64,000 nucleotides of DNA. It comes from JAWVZH01 sp033722295 (GTDB lineage: Bacteria; Bacteroidota; Bacteroidia; Chitinophagales; Saprospiraceae). How positions within the stretch are numbered: position 1 is the stretch's first letter; each line of letters opens with the position of its first letter. Below the pieces are notes generated by a model, which was not told the DNA's origin, did no database searches, and saw only the letters and a list, made by a program, of their open reading frames with translations. A program made the position numbers and the translations under genes. This document shows, piece by piece, positions 11,601 to 21,213 of this stretch. The DNA lies in contig JAWVZH010000001.1 of the NCBI GenBank assembly GCA_033722295.1, positions 1 through 64,000 of the forward strand, written 5' to 3'.

Positions 11601-12966
11601 AGGTGAGGAGGACAAGACCGTTGTTCTTTCCAGGTCTGGAGAGATCAGGATAAGAGAATCCAAGGGTGGTAAAGTTTTGACAACCTTACACGTACCTTAT
11701 GGCTCAGATCTCCTGGTCAAGGATAAAAAGAAAGTCAAGAAAGGAGACATTCTCTGTGAATGGGATCCGTTCAATGCTGTGATCATCAGTGAGTTCTCTG
11801 GTATTGCACAGTTTGATTCGATCGAAGAGGGTGTGACTTACAGAACGGAAAGGGATGATCAGACGGGATATGAAGAGAAGGTCATTGTAGAGACGAAGAA
11901 TAAGAAGAAGATCCCGACCATCAAGATCATAAGCCCATCAGGAGAGGAATTAAAGAGTTACAACTTGCCGGTTGGGTCATATATTTCCATCGACGATGGG
12001 GCAGAAGTAAGATCTGGAGAAAAGATCGCGAAGATTCCAAGGAGCCTTGGAAAGATCTCGGATATTACCGGTGGTCTGCCAAGAGTTACCGAGTTGTTTG
12101 AAGCGAGGAATCCGTCGAATCCAGCCGTGGTGTCAGAGATAGACGGAATCGTATCGCTAGGAAAGATCAAGAGAGGAAACAGGGAAGTGTTTGTAGAGGA
12201 TGAAAAGACTGGCCAGAAGCGAAAGTATCTGATAGGGTTGTCCAAGCACATCCTCGTTCAGGAAGGCGATTTCGTAAGAGCAGGAATGCAGTTGTCAGAT
12301 GGTGCAATTTCCCCAAAGGACATACTGCACATCAAAGGCCCTTACGCGGTTCAGGAATATCTGGTCAACGGCGTACAGGAGGTTTACAGATCGCAGGGTA
12401 TCAACATCAATGATAAGCATATCGAGGTGATCGTTCGTCAAATGATGAGACGTGTGACTATCCTGGATCCGGGTGATACGAGTTTCCTGGAGGGCGAGGC
12501 GGTTGAACGCTACGACTTCTTTGAGCAAAACGACTGGATCTACGATAAGAAACTAGTTACAGAAGCTGGTGACAGTAATAAGCTCAAGCCTGGTCAGCTC
12601 GTAACATTGAGACAATTGAGAGAAGAGAATTCTTATCTCAAAAGGAACGACCTGAAACTTGTGGAATACCGGGACGCCAAGCCGGCGACTTCAGAGCCAC
12701 TGCTTCAGGGAATTACCAGGTCCTCTCTCGGAACTGTAAGCTGGATTTCAGCGGCATCCTTTCAGGAAACTACCAAAGTATTGAGTACGGCAGCAATTGG
12801 TGCCAAGAAAGATACACTGGCAGGCCTGAAAGAGAATGTGATCGTTGGAAAGAGAATACCAGCAGGAACAGGCATGCCAAAGTTCAAGAAGCTCTTTGTC
12901 ATGCCCAAGAAGGCTGAAACGGAAGAAGCCGAACTGGAAGAGGCTGAAGCTGAGGCCGGAGAATAG
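8680..12966 (+). CDS. rpoC: DNA-directed RNA polymerase subunit beta'
   Basis: Beta' carries the catalytic Mg site. The 1428 residues include a first zinc site with C68, C70, C83 and C86 (CYCG...CDRCG), the catalytic NADFDGDQ motif at residues 474-481, a second zinc site around [13 protein letters not shown], and the trigger-loop/bridge region. The C-terminus ends in a Glu/Ala-rich acidic tail. No intein or frameshift is visible. A terminator follows the stop. Confidence 0.99.
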   Translation: MPFKKSSLNKQSQDFDNITITLCSPDEILERSYGEVLKPETINYRSYKPERDGLFCERIFGPVKDYECYCGKYKRIRYKGIVCDRCGVEVTEKKVRRERMGHIKLVVPVVHIWFFKSLPNKIGYLLGLSSKKLESIIYYERYVVINAGVKEAEGTARMDLLTEEEYFEVLESLPKDNDLLEEDDPNKFIAKMGADAVHDLLATLDLDQLSYDLRHQAATETSQQRKSEALKRLRVVEAFRDGLSRIENRPEWAIIKYLPVIPPELRPLVPLDGGRFASSDLNDLYRRVIIRNNRLKRLLEIKAPEVILRNEKRMLQEAVDSLFDNSRKSNAVKAEGGRALKSLSDILKGKQGRFRQNLLGKRVDYSGRSVIVVGPALQLHECGIPKAMAAELFKPFVIRKLIERGIVKTVKSAKKLVDRKEPVIWEILENILKGHPVLLNRAPTLHRLSIQAFQPVLVEGKAIQLHPLVCGAFNADFDGDQMAVHVPLGHGAILEAQMLMLASHNMLNPQDGSPITLPSQDMVLGLYYLTKELPGGLGEGMTFYSSEEVLIAYNEKRVGLHAGIKVRAKVESEEDELIYKIVETTVGRVIFNEAVPEHVPFCNELLTKKNLKKVINDIIERTNMSTTARFLDEIKDMGFKWSFLGGLSFNLGDLITPTIKQKTLKEATSEVDEVWDNYNMGLITNNERYNQIIDKWTYADNRITDNLMKELAEHKQGFNSVYMMLDSGARGSKQQIKQLAGLRGLMAKPRKSGDTGGAIIENPILSNFLDGLSVLEYFISTHGARKGLADTALKTADAGYLTRRLVDVSQDVVILEEDCDTLRGITLTALRENDKILQDLQSRIVGRNSLYEIKDPESDEVIVEEGGYISEKIARKIESAGIEEVTIRSALTCETARGICKKCYGKNLATGRESESGDAVGIIAAQSIGEPGTQLTLRTFHVGGVASVSKAESQLIAAYDGVLEFDGIKTTEVEGEEDKTVVLSRSGEIRIRESKGGKVLTTLHVPYGSDLLVKDKKKVKKGDILCEWDPFNAVIISEFSGIAQFDSIEEGVTYRTERDDQTGYEEKVIVETKNKKKIPTIKIISPSGEELKSYNLPVGSYISIDDGAEVRSGEKIAKIPRSLGKISDITGGLPRVTELFEARNPSNPAVVSEIDGIVSLGKIKRGNREVFVEDEKTGQKRKYLIGLSKHILVQEGDFVRAGMQLSDGAISPKDILHIKGPYAVQEYLVNGVQEVYRSQGININDKHIEVIVRQMMRRVTILDPGDTSFLEGEAVERYDFFEQNDWIYDKKLVTEAGDSNKLKPGQLVTLRQLREENSYLKRNDLKLVEYRDAKPATSEPLLQGITRSSLGTVSWISAASFQETTKVLSTAAIGAKKDTLAGLKENVIVGKRIPAGTGMPKFKKLFVMPKKAETEEAELEEAEAEAGE

Positions 12967-12995
12967 GACTGGATAGGAAATTCAGAATATCATCA

Positions 12996-13030
12996 GGGGC
13001 AGGAATTAAAATTTCTGCCCCTTTTCTTTT
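12996..13030 (+). terminator. Rho-independent terminator after rpoC
   Basis: The arms ggggcag (12996-13002) and ctgcccc (13015-13021) flank an AT-rich loop that can pair further (gaatt/aattt), and ttttctttt follows. It starts 30 bp after the rpoC stop and closes the ribosomal protein/RNA polymerase unit. Confidence 0.85.
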
Positions 13031-13137
13031 GGTGTCATGCGGTCGTCTCCAGGGCACAAATTCTCATGACTAAGTTTTGAAATTTTTGATCAGTTTGTTT
13101 TATTAAATGTGAATAATTAATAATTAACTGATAATCT

Positions 13138-13545
13138 ATGCTTTACAGAATTACTTTTTTATGGTTGATCATAGGCGCATTGACCTTATTTTCCTGTTCG
13201 AAGGATGACGATCCTCAGATCAAGAACCTGAAGGTCTGCACGGAGCTTTCTGGTAACAGTTGTGAGAGTCATGAAGGTACTATCAGCCCAACTGAGAGTG
13301 CGATCTACACGTCTGCAGAGTTGGAATCCATTGAAAATGCAAATGTCACCATTGCACTTTGGGCCTGGGATGGCTCTGATTGGATACAACTCACGCAGGT
13401 GACCATCAATAATGAGGACAAGAATATTGTGAATGCCACTTTTACCAACCAGAACCCATGGCCAGAAACGGATTATGAGATTGAATATACAGTTGACACT
13501 GATCCGGAATTGGTTTCAACAGTGATGTTCACCATAGAGTCTTAG
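13138..13545 (+). CDS. Small predicted surface lipoprotein, unknown function
   Basis: A 135-residue protein of unknown function. A hydrophobic signal segment (about residues 5-18) ends in a lipobox L-F-S-C with Cys20 as the lipid anchor. The residues after it, SKDDD, match the acidic lipoprotein export signal that in Bacteroidota directs lipoproteins to the cell surface. The mature part has several Trp residues and reads like a small beta-sandwich, but no family is recognised. It is convergent with ribE and separated from rpoC by a terminator. Confidence 0.8.
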   Translation: MLYRITFLWLIIGALTLFSCSKDDDPQIKNLKVCTELSGNSCESHEGTISPTESAIYTSAELESIENANVTIALWAWDGSDWIQLTQVTINNEDKNIVNATFTNQNPWPETDYEIEYTVDTDPELVSTVMFTIES

Positions 13546-13592
13546 AAGAACCAGATCAACCAAGTTTGGGCCCTGTTTTTTACCTGGCTTGA

Positions 13593-14189
13593 CTAGGTCT
13601 TGTTTGCCAGGATGGAAAATCTGTGCAGGTACTTGCCAATTATGTCATATTCCAGATTGACCATCATACCTTCGTCCAATTGTTTGAAGGTGGTGTGATC
13701 GTAAGTATAGGGAATGATTGCAACGCTGAAGTGATCATCTTTCAGATCAGCTATAGTCAGACTCACCCCGTTAATGCAGATCGATCCCTGGGGAATGAAC
13801 AGATGATCAGCTCCTTGTGGTATTTTAAAAGTGAACTTCCAGCTTCCATTAAGGGATACCTTTCTGATACATCGGGTCGTACCATCTATATGCCCCTGAA
13901 CCATATGGCCATCCAGCCTGGAGCCTATTCGGGCGGCACGCTCAAGGTTGACCAGATCGCCTTTCTCAAGATCTCGAAGATTAGATTTTTTGAGGGTTTC
14001 ATCAATGGCAGTGATGGCATGATGGTCGCCTTCGGTCGCTTCTACCGTCAGGCAAACCCCATTGTGACTTACACTTTGGTCGACCTTCAATTCACTGGAT
14101 ATATGACTGTGGATCTCGATCTGCTTACTCGTGCCCCGTTGCACGATCGATCTTACCTCTCCAATGGATTCTATAATTCCTGTAAACAT
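13593..14189 (-). CDS. ribE: Riboflavin synthase alpha chain
   Basis: Converts two 6,7-dimethyl-8-ribityllumazine molecules into riboflavin plus the pyrimidinedione precursor, the last step of vitamin B2 synthesis. The 198-residue protein begins with the hallmark MFTGIIESIGEV and has two lumazine-binding barrel repeats (about 1-90 and 95-190), the second starting around GHMVQGHIDGT. It is the last gene of a minus-strand string, 11 bp after a T9SS cargo gene. No FMN riboswitch was seen before it. Confidence 0.95.
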   Translation of the reverse strand: MFTGIIESIGEVRSIVQRGTSKQIEIHSHISSELKVDQSVSHNGVCLTVEATEGDHHAITAIDETLKKSNLRDLEKGDLVNLERAARIGSRLDGHMVQGHIDGTTRCIRKVSLNGSWKFTFKIPQGADHLFIPQGSICINGVSLTIADLKDDHFSVAIIPYTYDHTTFKQLDEGMMVNLEYDIIGKYLHRFSILANKT

Positions 14190-14200
14190 GTAATGCGCAG

Positions 14201-16924
14201 TTACTGACTTCTGATAAGCTCTATGTAGCCTTTCAGTATATTATCCTGACGAAGGATGCCGTCGTAATGACTCTCGAATACGACACAACTGTAAAAATAG
14301 GTTCCATCCGCCAACTCTTCACCATTAAGATTGGTGCCATCCCAATTGATCTCCGGATCTTCGGTCTCAAAGACAAGCTGCCCCCATCTGTTGAACACAC
14401 TGAATTCCACATGATCGATAAACCGTTTTCTGCGAGGCACGAATAGATCATTTTGACCATTACCATTAGGTGTGAATGTGTTCGGCAACTCGTAAAGTGG
14501 GCAATTTTCAACGCAATTGATGTCGGTTCTTTTGCTTTCGTTCCCTACAGAATCGACAGAGGTTACGCTGTAACATCCTGCTGCCTGTGATCCTACCAGA
14601 TGGGTATATTCGAATGTGCTACCGTACATTATTGTGTCAAGGGCGATCCATTCGCTGTTGACCGTCCTTCGAAAATAAATGATGAAAGAGACAAGGTCCT
14701 CAGAGCCTTCACATATGAAAGTTGGATCATTCCAGCTGATCACATTATAAAAATCCTCTTCACTGATGTCTTCTTCATCGTCACATGGATTGGTGACATT
14801 TACCTCTGGAGCACATGGCGCCACGGAATCTATGGGGACTCCACATGCTACCTGCGAGTGATTCAGTAAAAGGAGATCAAGATCGTCCAGTCCATAATCA
14901 CCGTAACCCAAGACTTTAAAGCAATAGGTTTCACCATTGGTCAAGTCGTCCACCAGGAAGGTAGTATCAGACGTCCGGCCAAGAGTATCAAAATCACCAA
15001 GGTCGTTTTCCATCAAAATGTCGTAATACAAATTATCCCAGGGCACATCTTCCGACCAGTTCAGCATGATCTGCCGATCGGTATTGATAGTATTAAGATA
15101 AATAGAGCTTGCATCCTCCGAGGTTCTGAAGGAAGGGACGTTTCCATATGTGAAATCCACCTGGTACTCATAACCAGTAGTTACAGTATTCAGATTTTGG
15201 TCCATCCAGGTCGTATCAACGTCGGAAGACCAGGTGGGCGCAGTAAAGATTGCACCGGGCACTTGAGTATATGTACCGATGCCGGTTGGACGCCGCTCTA
15301 ACCGGTATACATAAGGACCCGGTCTTTGTATTGTGTCAAGCTCTTCGGCTACGGGGCGTGTCCAGCGGATGTAGATGCGTCCAGTATCAGTATTTGTAGA
15401 TCTTACATCAACATTCAAAATAAGCGGTTGATCTCGTGACAATTGGAGACAAACCTCCTCTGAGGTCAGGCTCTCGACAAAGTTGAATGGAAATCCTGCC
15501 GGACTTTTTCTGGCAAATTCGGCCAGCACCCGGTAGCAATAGGTCCTGCCTTTCTCTGCCGTTTCATCACGATAGAAATAACGTCCGTTAGCTTCTTCCT
15601 GGAATTGATAATCCAGAAGGGTATATCCCTGACCTTCTAATCCTGGGTTGCAAGTGTCGGGAATAACATCCTTATGTCCTATACGTCGCCATATACTAAA
15701 ACCATAGAAATAGTCATCAAGAGCATCTTCGCACCTGTAAGGAGAGGCCCAGCTTACGATAATGTCCTCCTGGTTGGCTTCGCCTTGTACTTCTTGGGGT
15801 GGAGGGCCTACAACCTTTATTCTCAGTGTATGGAGGTCTGAGAGCGGCGGAAAAGTCTGCGGTTGGTCGACAGCCTTGAATACAATGGTATAAGGCTCGT
15901 TACGAATATGATTGCAGTTGGTATACCACAAAAATCTCCCGTTCACAGGACCATCGGAATAATTGTCAGGCGCTTCAAAAGTTGCCGGTGATGAAGACAG
16001 ATCAAAGGCACCTCCAGTAGAGGTCAGTAAAATCTGGTCTGGCCGTGCATTGAGATCGATGGCAGTGACATTCAGGTCTATGGTATCACCAGCTACAACA
16101 CAGATCTCTGTTTCTGCGGAGATCAGAGGAGGGGCATTCTCACATGCCAGGATCTCTATCTGCATATCCCGGATTATACTGTTAATCAATTGACCCTTTC
16201 TGTACTCGTTCACACGGAAAGCAATATTGAATTCTCCTTCCCTTTGGGGAAAGTTCCACTTGAATTCTCCTGTTCTCTCATTCAGGGTGATGACATTATC
16301 CGGCCCGGGTAGAATTTGATCAGGAAACTCATAGTTCTTTATCGTTGTATCAGGTCCCTGAAAGGGAATGATAAGCTCGAACGATAAGCTGTCACCATCA
16401 GGATCTGAGGCATTGGGATTATGTGTGAAGGGCTGGCCTACACAGCCAAAGTCAATAGGAGGCTCCAGAAGTATCGCACTGCTGTTCTGACCCTGAAATT
16501 GATTATTGAGCAAAGTAAGAGTGGTGGATATATAAAATTTTACATTGACAGAGTTGGGAATATTGACCACATCAGCAACGCGATTGGGATCTTGCATTCC
16601 GATCGTATAGGTGCCCCTTCCGGGATAGGTGTGCCGTCCAATATATATGTTCTTTTTGATGTCATTACCCAGTGACTCACCATTATTGTCGGGACCGTTA
16701 CTCCTGAATAGTATTGAAAAGGTGCCATCTCCCCAATTGACAAGAATGCTGTCTCTGTCAGCATTTGTACTGCTTTCCTTCGTATAGGTAGTTACCGTAC
16801 ACTCTATACTGAGATCATCGAGTTGGACATAAGTGATCTCTCCCGCTCGGTTGTGCGTGCCCCAGGCGAATAATGGAATGCCACAAATGGTGACTAATAA
16901 CAATCTTTTCAGGATGCTGTACAT
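14201..16924 (-). CDS. Secreted T9SS type B ('gliding motility-associated') protein
   Basis: A large exported protein of about 907 residues. The start chosen is the internal ATG at 16924, giving MYSILKRLLLVTICGIPLFA, a clean signal peptide; a longer frame to 16969 adds 15 hydrophilic residues. The first part (GTHNRAGEITYVQ) resembles an N-terminal domain common in gliding-associated Bacteroidota proteins. The middle holds Ig/fibronectin-like segments, and the end has the type B sorting domain (NTFTPNGNGQNDLF, FNRWGQLVFE, W-D-G-T, ending ILKGYIELIRSQ). Likely surface-bound or extracellular; ligand unknown. Confidence 0.85.
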   Translation of the reverse strand: MYSILKRLLLVTICGIPLFAWGTHNRAGEITYVQLDDLSIECTVTTYTKESSTNADRDSILVNWGDGTFSILFRSNGPDNNGESLGNDIKKNIYIGRHTYPGRGTYTIGMQDPNRVADVVNIPNSVNVKFYISTTLTLLNNQFQGQNSSAILLEPPIDFGCVGQPFTHNPNASDPDGDSLSFELIIPFQGPDTTIKNYEFPDQILPGPDNVITLNERTGEFKWNFPQREGEFNIAFRVNEYRKGQLINSIIRDMQIEILACENAPPLISAETEICVVAGDTIDLNVTAIDLNARPDQILLTSTGGAFDLSSSPATFEAPDNYSDGPVNGRFLWYTNCNHIRNEPYTIVFKAVDQPQTFPPLSDLHTLRIKVVGPPPQEVQGEANQEDIIVSWASPYRCEDALDDYFYGFSIWRRIGHKDVIPDTCNPGLEGQGYTLLDYQFQEEANGRYFYRDETAEKGRTYCYRVLAEFARKSPAGFPFNFVESLTSEEVCLQLSRDQPLILNVDVRSTNTDTGRIYIRWTRPVAEELDTIQRPGPYVYRLERRPTGIGTYTQVPGAIFTAPTWSSDVDTTWMDQNLNTVTTGYEYQVDFTYGNVPSFRTSEDASSIYLNTINTDRQIMLNWSEDVPWDNLYYDILMENDLGDFDTLGRTSDTTFLVDDLTNGETYCFKVLGYGDYGLDDLDLLLLNHSQVACGVPIDSVAPCAPEVNVTNPCDDEEDISEEDFYNVISWNDPTFICEGSEDLVSFIIYFRRTVNSEWIALDTIMYGSTFEYTHLVGSQAAGCYSVTSVDSVGNESKRTDINCVENCPLYELPNTFTPNGNGQNDLFVPRRKRFIDHVEFSVFNRWGQLVFETEDPEINWDGTNLNGEELADGTYFYSCVVFESHYDGILRQDNILKGYIELIRSQ

Positions 16925-16987
16925 CTGGTCATGCTGTCTGTCTAAGATAAACGATTTTTGCTCGCTCAAGTTGTGAAGTATCGATAA

Positions 16988-17851
16988 TCAGCTAATAGAG
17001 GACAAACAAGAGGAAAGTGCTTCCGTCCAGTGCTGTCTTTTTATACCTGTATCTTCTTCAAGTCGGGAACAATTCAAAATACTGAAATGGGGGCGAGGCG
17101 CTTTTGCACCATATGATGCGGAATCTATAGGTGTGACCTGTACATTTATTTTAGCCATTTTGAAGATCATAACGGCAAATTCATACCAATTGGTGAATCC
17201 GGTATGCGTGTAATGATAAATTACGTTTTGGTCGCTGCTCAGTTGACGGTTCTTTATCATACTCAGAATAAGCTCTGCGATTTCATGTGCAGATGTCGGA
17301 CAGCCCCATTGATCCTGTATGACACTGAGTCGGTCGTGTGACTTTCCGAGCTTTATCATCGTACGCAGAAAATTATTACCATACCGGGAGTATATCCAAC
17401 TCGTCCTCAGGATGGTCGCCGAGGCTGCGTTATTAAGGATTATTTCATCTCCTTTGAGCTTTGATTTTCCATACTGGCTTTTCGGGGTGCACGGATCCTT
17501 TTCGGTCAGTGGTCTTCGAAGTCTATTATGATAGACATAGTCTGAGCTGATATGAATGAGATGGCAATTGTGATCTGAGCATGCTCTCGACAGATGCTCC
17601 AGGGCCAGGCCGTTTATGGTCATGGAGAGGTCGGACTTTACTTCGGCGAGATCAACTGCGGTAAATGCCGCAGTATTGATGAGATAGTCGAACTCACCCT
17701 CGGCTATGAGTGCTTCACTTCGACTTTTATCCGTGATATCCCATTTAGCTTTATCGAAAAAAACAATATTCAATTCCGGAAAGGACGGAAGAATGGCTTC
17801 AAGGCAAAGTGATAATTGGCCACCATATCCTGTTACTCCGATTTTTATCAT
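16988..17851 (-). CDS. rfbD: dTDP-4-dehydrorhamnose reductase
   Basis: An NAD(P)H-dependent short-chain reductase of the RmlD type, which makes dTDP-L-rhamnose from dTDP-4-keto-L-rhamnose. Over 287 residues it shows the N-terminal nucleotide-binding motif GVTGYGGQL (residues 5-13), the SSDYVY segment at 102-107 and the catalytic Y127-x3-K131 pair. It overlaps rfbC by four bases. The rfbA and rfbB genes for the earlier steps are not in the window. Confidence 0.9.
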   Translation of the reverse strand: MIKIGVTGYGGQLSLCLEAILPSFPELNIVFFDKAKWDITDKSRSEALIAEGEFDYLINTAAFTAVDLAEVKSDLSMTINGLALEHLSRACSDHNCHLIHISSDYVYHNRLRRPLTEKDPCTPKSQYGKSKLKGDEIILNNAASATILRTSWIYSRYGNNFLRTMIKLGKSHDRLSVIQDQWGCPTSAHEIAELILSMIKNRQLSSDQNVIYHYTHTGFTNWYEFAVMIFKMAKINVQVTPIDSASYGAKAPRPHFSILNCSRLEEDTGIKRQHWTEALSSCLSSIS

Positions 17852-18390
17852 AAAGCAGGGACATGTTGACCGAAAGGAGGATGTGCATTATCCTTATCGC
17901 TTAGTATGATCATATCATGAGGAAGAAGCCAGTCTATATCCAGTTGATCGTCCAGGGGATGAATGCCTCCTTCGTGTTCCGGAGCATAATGATTGTCACA
18001 CTTATACGCAAAGATGGTTTCATCGGCCAACACTATGTACCCATGGCCAAAACCTCTCGGAATAAGGATCTGTCTCTTGTTCTCGCCACTCAGTATTTCG
18101 GAAAATACCTTTCCGTAAGAAGGCGACCCGGGTCTAAGGTCAGCAACTACGTCCAGGACTTCTCCTGAGATCACTCTGACCAGCTTAGCCTGTGCATGAT
18201 CGCCGACCTGATAATGCAGGCCTCTCAGTACACCTTTATGTGATAAGGCTTCATTATCCTGCACCCAATTATAGGACTCGTATTCGTCGAACCACTTTTT
18301 ATTGAAGCTTTCTAAAAAGTACCCCCGATGATCCCTATGAACTTTCGGTTCTATAAGATATAAACCATTTATGCCTGTTGTTCGTATCAT
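17848..18390 (-). CDS. rfbC: dTDP-4-dehydrorhamnose 3,5-epimerase
   Basis: A cupin-fold epimerase of the RmlC family, acting directly before RfbD in dTDP-L-rhamnose synthesis. The 180-residue length is standard. The family motif GVLRGLHYQ holds the catalytic His59; FLESFNKKWF at residues 25-34 is also typical. Its start overlaps the der stop by four bases and its end overlaps rfbD by four bases, indicating translational coupling on both sides. Confidence 0.93.
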   Translation of the reverse strand: MIRTTGINGLYLIEPKVHRDHRGYFLESFNKKWFDEYESYNWVQDNEALSHKGVLRGLHYQVGDHAQAKLVRVISGEVLDVVADLRPGSPSYGKVFSEILSGENKRQILIPRGFGHGYIVLADETIFAYKCDNHYAPEHEGGIHPLDDQLDIDWLLPHDMIILSDKDNAHPPFGQHVPAL

Positions 18391-19688
18391 TTTTCGCGCA
18401 TAAATACTTTGATCGGTACTCCTGTAAAATCGAAATATTCTCTCAATTTATTTTCAAGAAAGCCCATATAAGCCGGTCTGACATGCTTGGGATGATTACA
18501 GAAAAAGGCAAAGGCGGGGTAGGCAAGTGGCAATTGAGAGACATATTTGATCTTGATGAACCGACCTCGATATGAAGGCGGTGGCGTCTTTTTTATGACT
18601 TCCAGCATGATCTGGTTCAGCTTAGAGGTTTTTATCCTTTTCGTTCGGTTTTGATAAACCTGGATCGCCGTTTCTATCACTCTGAAGATCCTTTGTTTGT
18701 CCAGGACGGAAGTAAAAATTACAGGCACATCATTGAACGGAGCGATCTTCCTTTTGATCCTGTCCTCAAAGTTCTTCGCGGTCATCGTTTCCTTTTCCAC
18801 CAGGTCCCATTTGTTGACCGCAATGACGACTCCCTTGTTCTTCTTTATGGCCATAGAAAGTATGGCAAGGTCCTGAGCCTCTACACCTTTTGTGGCATCC
18901 ATCAAGAGGATCACGACATCTGCCTCCTCGATAGCTTTGACCGCTCTTATCACCGAGTAAAACTCCAGGTTTTCATGAACCTTGCTCTTCTTGCGGATAC
19001 CGGCAGTATCTATGAGGTAAAACTCTTTACCAAATTTGTCATACTTCGTGTAAATGCTATCCCTGGTCGTTCCTTCTATCTCTGTAACGATATTTCTCTC
19101 CTCGCCCAACAGAGCATTTGTCAGTGAAGACTTACCCACGTTGGGTTGGCCGACTATAGCGATCTTCGGGAGACTGTCATCCATCTGGTCTGTATCTTCC
19201 ATGATCTCGGTGAGTGCATCAAGGAGTTCTCCCGTTCCACTTCCGGATAAAGAAGAAACGAAATGCACTCTTTCAAAGCCCAACGACCAGAATTCATTGG
19301 CTCGCAGTTGCCGCTCCAGATTATCTACCTTATTCACCACTACGAAGACCTCTTTCGGGGAGCGACGCAGTATATCTGCTATTTCTTCATCAAGGTCAGT
19401 GATACCTGTGGTCGTGTCCACCATAAAAATAATTTGTGAGGCCTCGGACATGGCGATCTCAACCTGTTCCCTGATGGCCGCTTCGAATATATCATCAGAT
19501 CCGCGTACAAAACCACCCGTATCTATCACAGAGAACTTGCGTCCGTTCCATTCACAATGACCATATTGTCTGTCACGGGTGACCCCTGACCTGTCATCCA
19601 CAATGGCCTGGCGTTCACCGATCAGTCTGTTATAAAGTGTCGATTTCCCAACGTTAGGGCGTCCGACTATGGCCACTACATTTCCCAT
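18387..19688 (-). CDS. der: Ribosome biogenesis GTPase Der (EngA)
   Basis: Der is an essential GTPase for 50S subunit assembly. The 433 residues hold two tandem GTPase domains, with P-loops GRPNVGKS (residues 9-16) and GQPNVGKS (near 180), DTGG and DTAG switch motifs, two NKVD/NKWD motifs, and a C-terminal KH-like domain. It starts 5 bp after era, so the two ribosome-assembly GTPases are adjacent and co-transcribed. Confidence 0.98.
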   Translation of the reverse strand: MGNVVAIVGRPNVGKSTLYNRLIGERQAIVDDRSGVTRDRQYGHCEWNGRKFSVIDTGGFVRGSDDIFEAAIREQVEIAMSEASQIIFMVDTTTGITDLDEEIADILRRSPKEVFVVVNKVDNLERQLRANEFWSLGFERVHFVSSLSGSGTGELLDALTEIMEDTDQMDDSLPKIAIVGQPNVGKSSLTNALLGEERNIVTEIEGTTRDSIYTKYDKFGKEFYLIDTAGIRKKSKVHENLEFYSVIRAVKAIEEADVVILLMDATKGVEAQDLAILSMAIKKNKGVVIAVNKWDLVEKETMTAKNFEDRIKRKIAPFNDVPVIFTSVLDKQRIFRVIETAIQVYQNRTKRIKTSKLNQIMLEVIKKTPPPSYRGRFIKIKYVSQLPLAYPAFAFFCNHPKHVRPAYMGFLENKLREYFDFTGVPIKVFMREK

Positions 19689-19693
19689 AGTTG

Positions 19694-20596
19694 CTAATAT
19701 CCAAGTTTTTTGAGATCCTTTTCGCTATCCCGCCAATTCTCCCTGATTTTCACCGTAAGATCGAGATAAACCTCACTACCTGTGAATTTCTCGATCTTCT
19801 TTCTCGCGTTCATTCCCAGTTGCTTGATGGCCTGGCCACCCTTTCCTATGAGAATACGCCGTTGACTGTTCCTCAATACGAAGATGACGGCTCTGATGAG
19901 TGTCTTTCCACTGCTTGTACCATCTTCTTTAAATTCATTGACAACAACTTCACAACTGTAGGGTATCTCCTTACTAAATTGTTGCAATATCTCATTGCGT
20001 ATGATCTCCTCAACGAAAAACCTTTCCGACCTGTCAGAGATATAATCTTTTTCATAGTACGGGGGATGTTCAGGTATCGCCTTCAGGATCAGTTCCAGTA
20101 GTTTTTTGAGGTTATAGCCATTTGTGGCCGAAACCGGAATGATCTCGGTTATGCCTTCGAGATCTTTCCAGTGTTCAATTTCTTCTATCACTTCAGGATC
20201 TTTGACCTTGTCAATCTTCGAAAGGAGTAAAAAGATGGGGCCCTCGTAATTCTTTTTGACCATGTCGAACAATTCCATGGATTCTGAGCGGGGAGAAGTA
20301 ATATCATGCATAAAGAGGAGTATATCCGCGTCCTCCATTACGGAGAGAGCAGCCTGGTTCATCGACTCCTGCATGGAATATTCGGGATCTTTGATAAATC
20401 CAGGTGTATCGGCAATGATGATCTGATGATCCTCGCCATTCAGTATAGCGTGTATACGGTGCCTTGTTGTCTGTGGTTTGGGATTTATGATATTCAACTG
20501 CATTCCGAGAAGTGCATTCGTCAGGGTGGACTTACCCGCATTGGGCAGGCCAATGATGTTGACAAAACCTGATCGGTGGCCAGCCTTATTTTTCAT
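19694..20596 (-). CDS. era: GTPase Era
   Basis: Era is a GTPase that binds the 3' end of 16S rRNA during 30S maturation. The 300 residues include the P-loop GLPNAGKS (16-23), the DTPGF switch-II motif, an SKIDK guanine motif and a C-terminal KH domain with ILIGKGGQAIKQLG. It lies 4 bp after a conserved unknown gene and 5 bp before der. Confidence 0.97.
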   Translation of the reverse strand: MKNKAGHRSGFVNIIGLPNAGKSTLTNALLGMQLNIINPKPQTTRHRIHAILNGEDHQIIIADTPGFIKDPEYSMQESMNQAALSVMEDADILLFMHDITSPRSESMELFDMVKKNYEGPIFLLLSKIDKVKDPEVIEEIEHWKDLEGITEIIPVSATNGYNLKKLLELILKAIPEHPPYYEKDYISDRSERFFVEEIIRNEILQQFSKEIPYSCEVVVNEFKEDGTSSGKTLIRAVIFVLRNSQRRILIGKGGQAIKQLGMNARKKIEKFTGSEVYLDLTVKIRENWRDSEKDLKKLGY

Positions 20597-20600
20597 CGAT

Positions 20601-21173
20601 TCAGGTTAGTTGTCGGGTTACGAGTTTGTTGCACAGCTGAAAAAGATAGTCGGGTCTCAATTTACGCCAATTTATGTCATTCAGTGTTTCTCCAAGATTG
20701 ACGTAATGATGCATTTGTATCGATCTCATCTCCTCTTCTACGTGTGGGTGGAGATTGAGCAGGCAGATCCAGCCTCCTTCTTCGATAATATCATCAAACC
20801 ATTCCTCATAATAACTCGAATCATCTGCATGATAATTGAGAACGTTATCAGCGAGCAGGATGTATTTATTGATTTGATGCTGCGCGAGGTGATCGGCGAT
20901 CTCCCGCTTGAGATACATTATGTCATTATACAGGCAGTCATTCCATTCTCCGATCAGTTCGATCACCGTAAACCCTCTTGGATAGTCGGTATAGAGTATT
21001 TTGAGATATAATGTCTTGGAACCCATTTCATCCCATTGAGGATGAATGTAATAATTGTATATCTTTTTGGTGAATGCGAACTCACTGTACTGCTGACCGT
21101 AGAACGGCGAGCGCTCATCCTCGGATGCGACATATTCATCCTGCCACCTGTAAAATGGTTCGATATCATGCAT
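20601..21173 (-). CDS. Conserved protein of unknown function upstream of era
   Basis: A soluble-looking acidic protein of 190 residues, rich in Tyr, Trp and Asp, with no signal peptide or membrane segment. The C-terminal half contains acidic Y-Y-E-E-W-F-D-D and LLNLHPHVEEEM stretches. I believe similar proteins occur in other Bacteroidota but know of no assigned function. It is the first gene of the minus-strand string, 4 bp before era, so a link to ribosome assembly is possible but unproven. Confidence 0.75.
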   Translation of the reverse strand: MHDIEPFYRWQDEYVASEDERSPFYGQQYSEFAFTKKIYNYYIHPQWDEMGSKTLYLKILYTDYPRGFTVIELIGEWNDCLYNDIMYLKREIADHLAQHQINKYILLADNVLNYHADDSSYYEEWFDDIIEEGGWICLLNLHPHVEEEMRSIQMHHYVNLGETLNDINWRKLRPDYLFQLCNKLVTRQLT

Positions 21174-21213
21174 ATATGCTAATTTATATATTAATTAGGC
21201 CTATTGCTGAAAT

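Noticed and set aside
16988..18390. rfbC/rfbD as the edge of a surface polysaccharide island
   Set aside because: They are locked between der and a T9SS gene by 4-bp overlaps and short gaps. No glycosyltransferase, flippase or rfbA/B gene is present.
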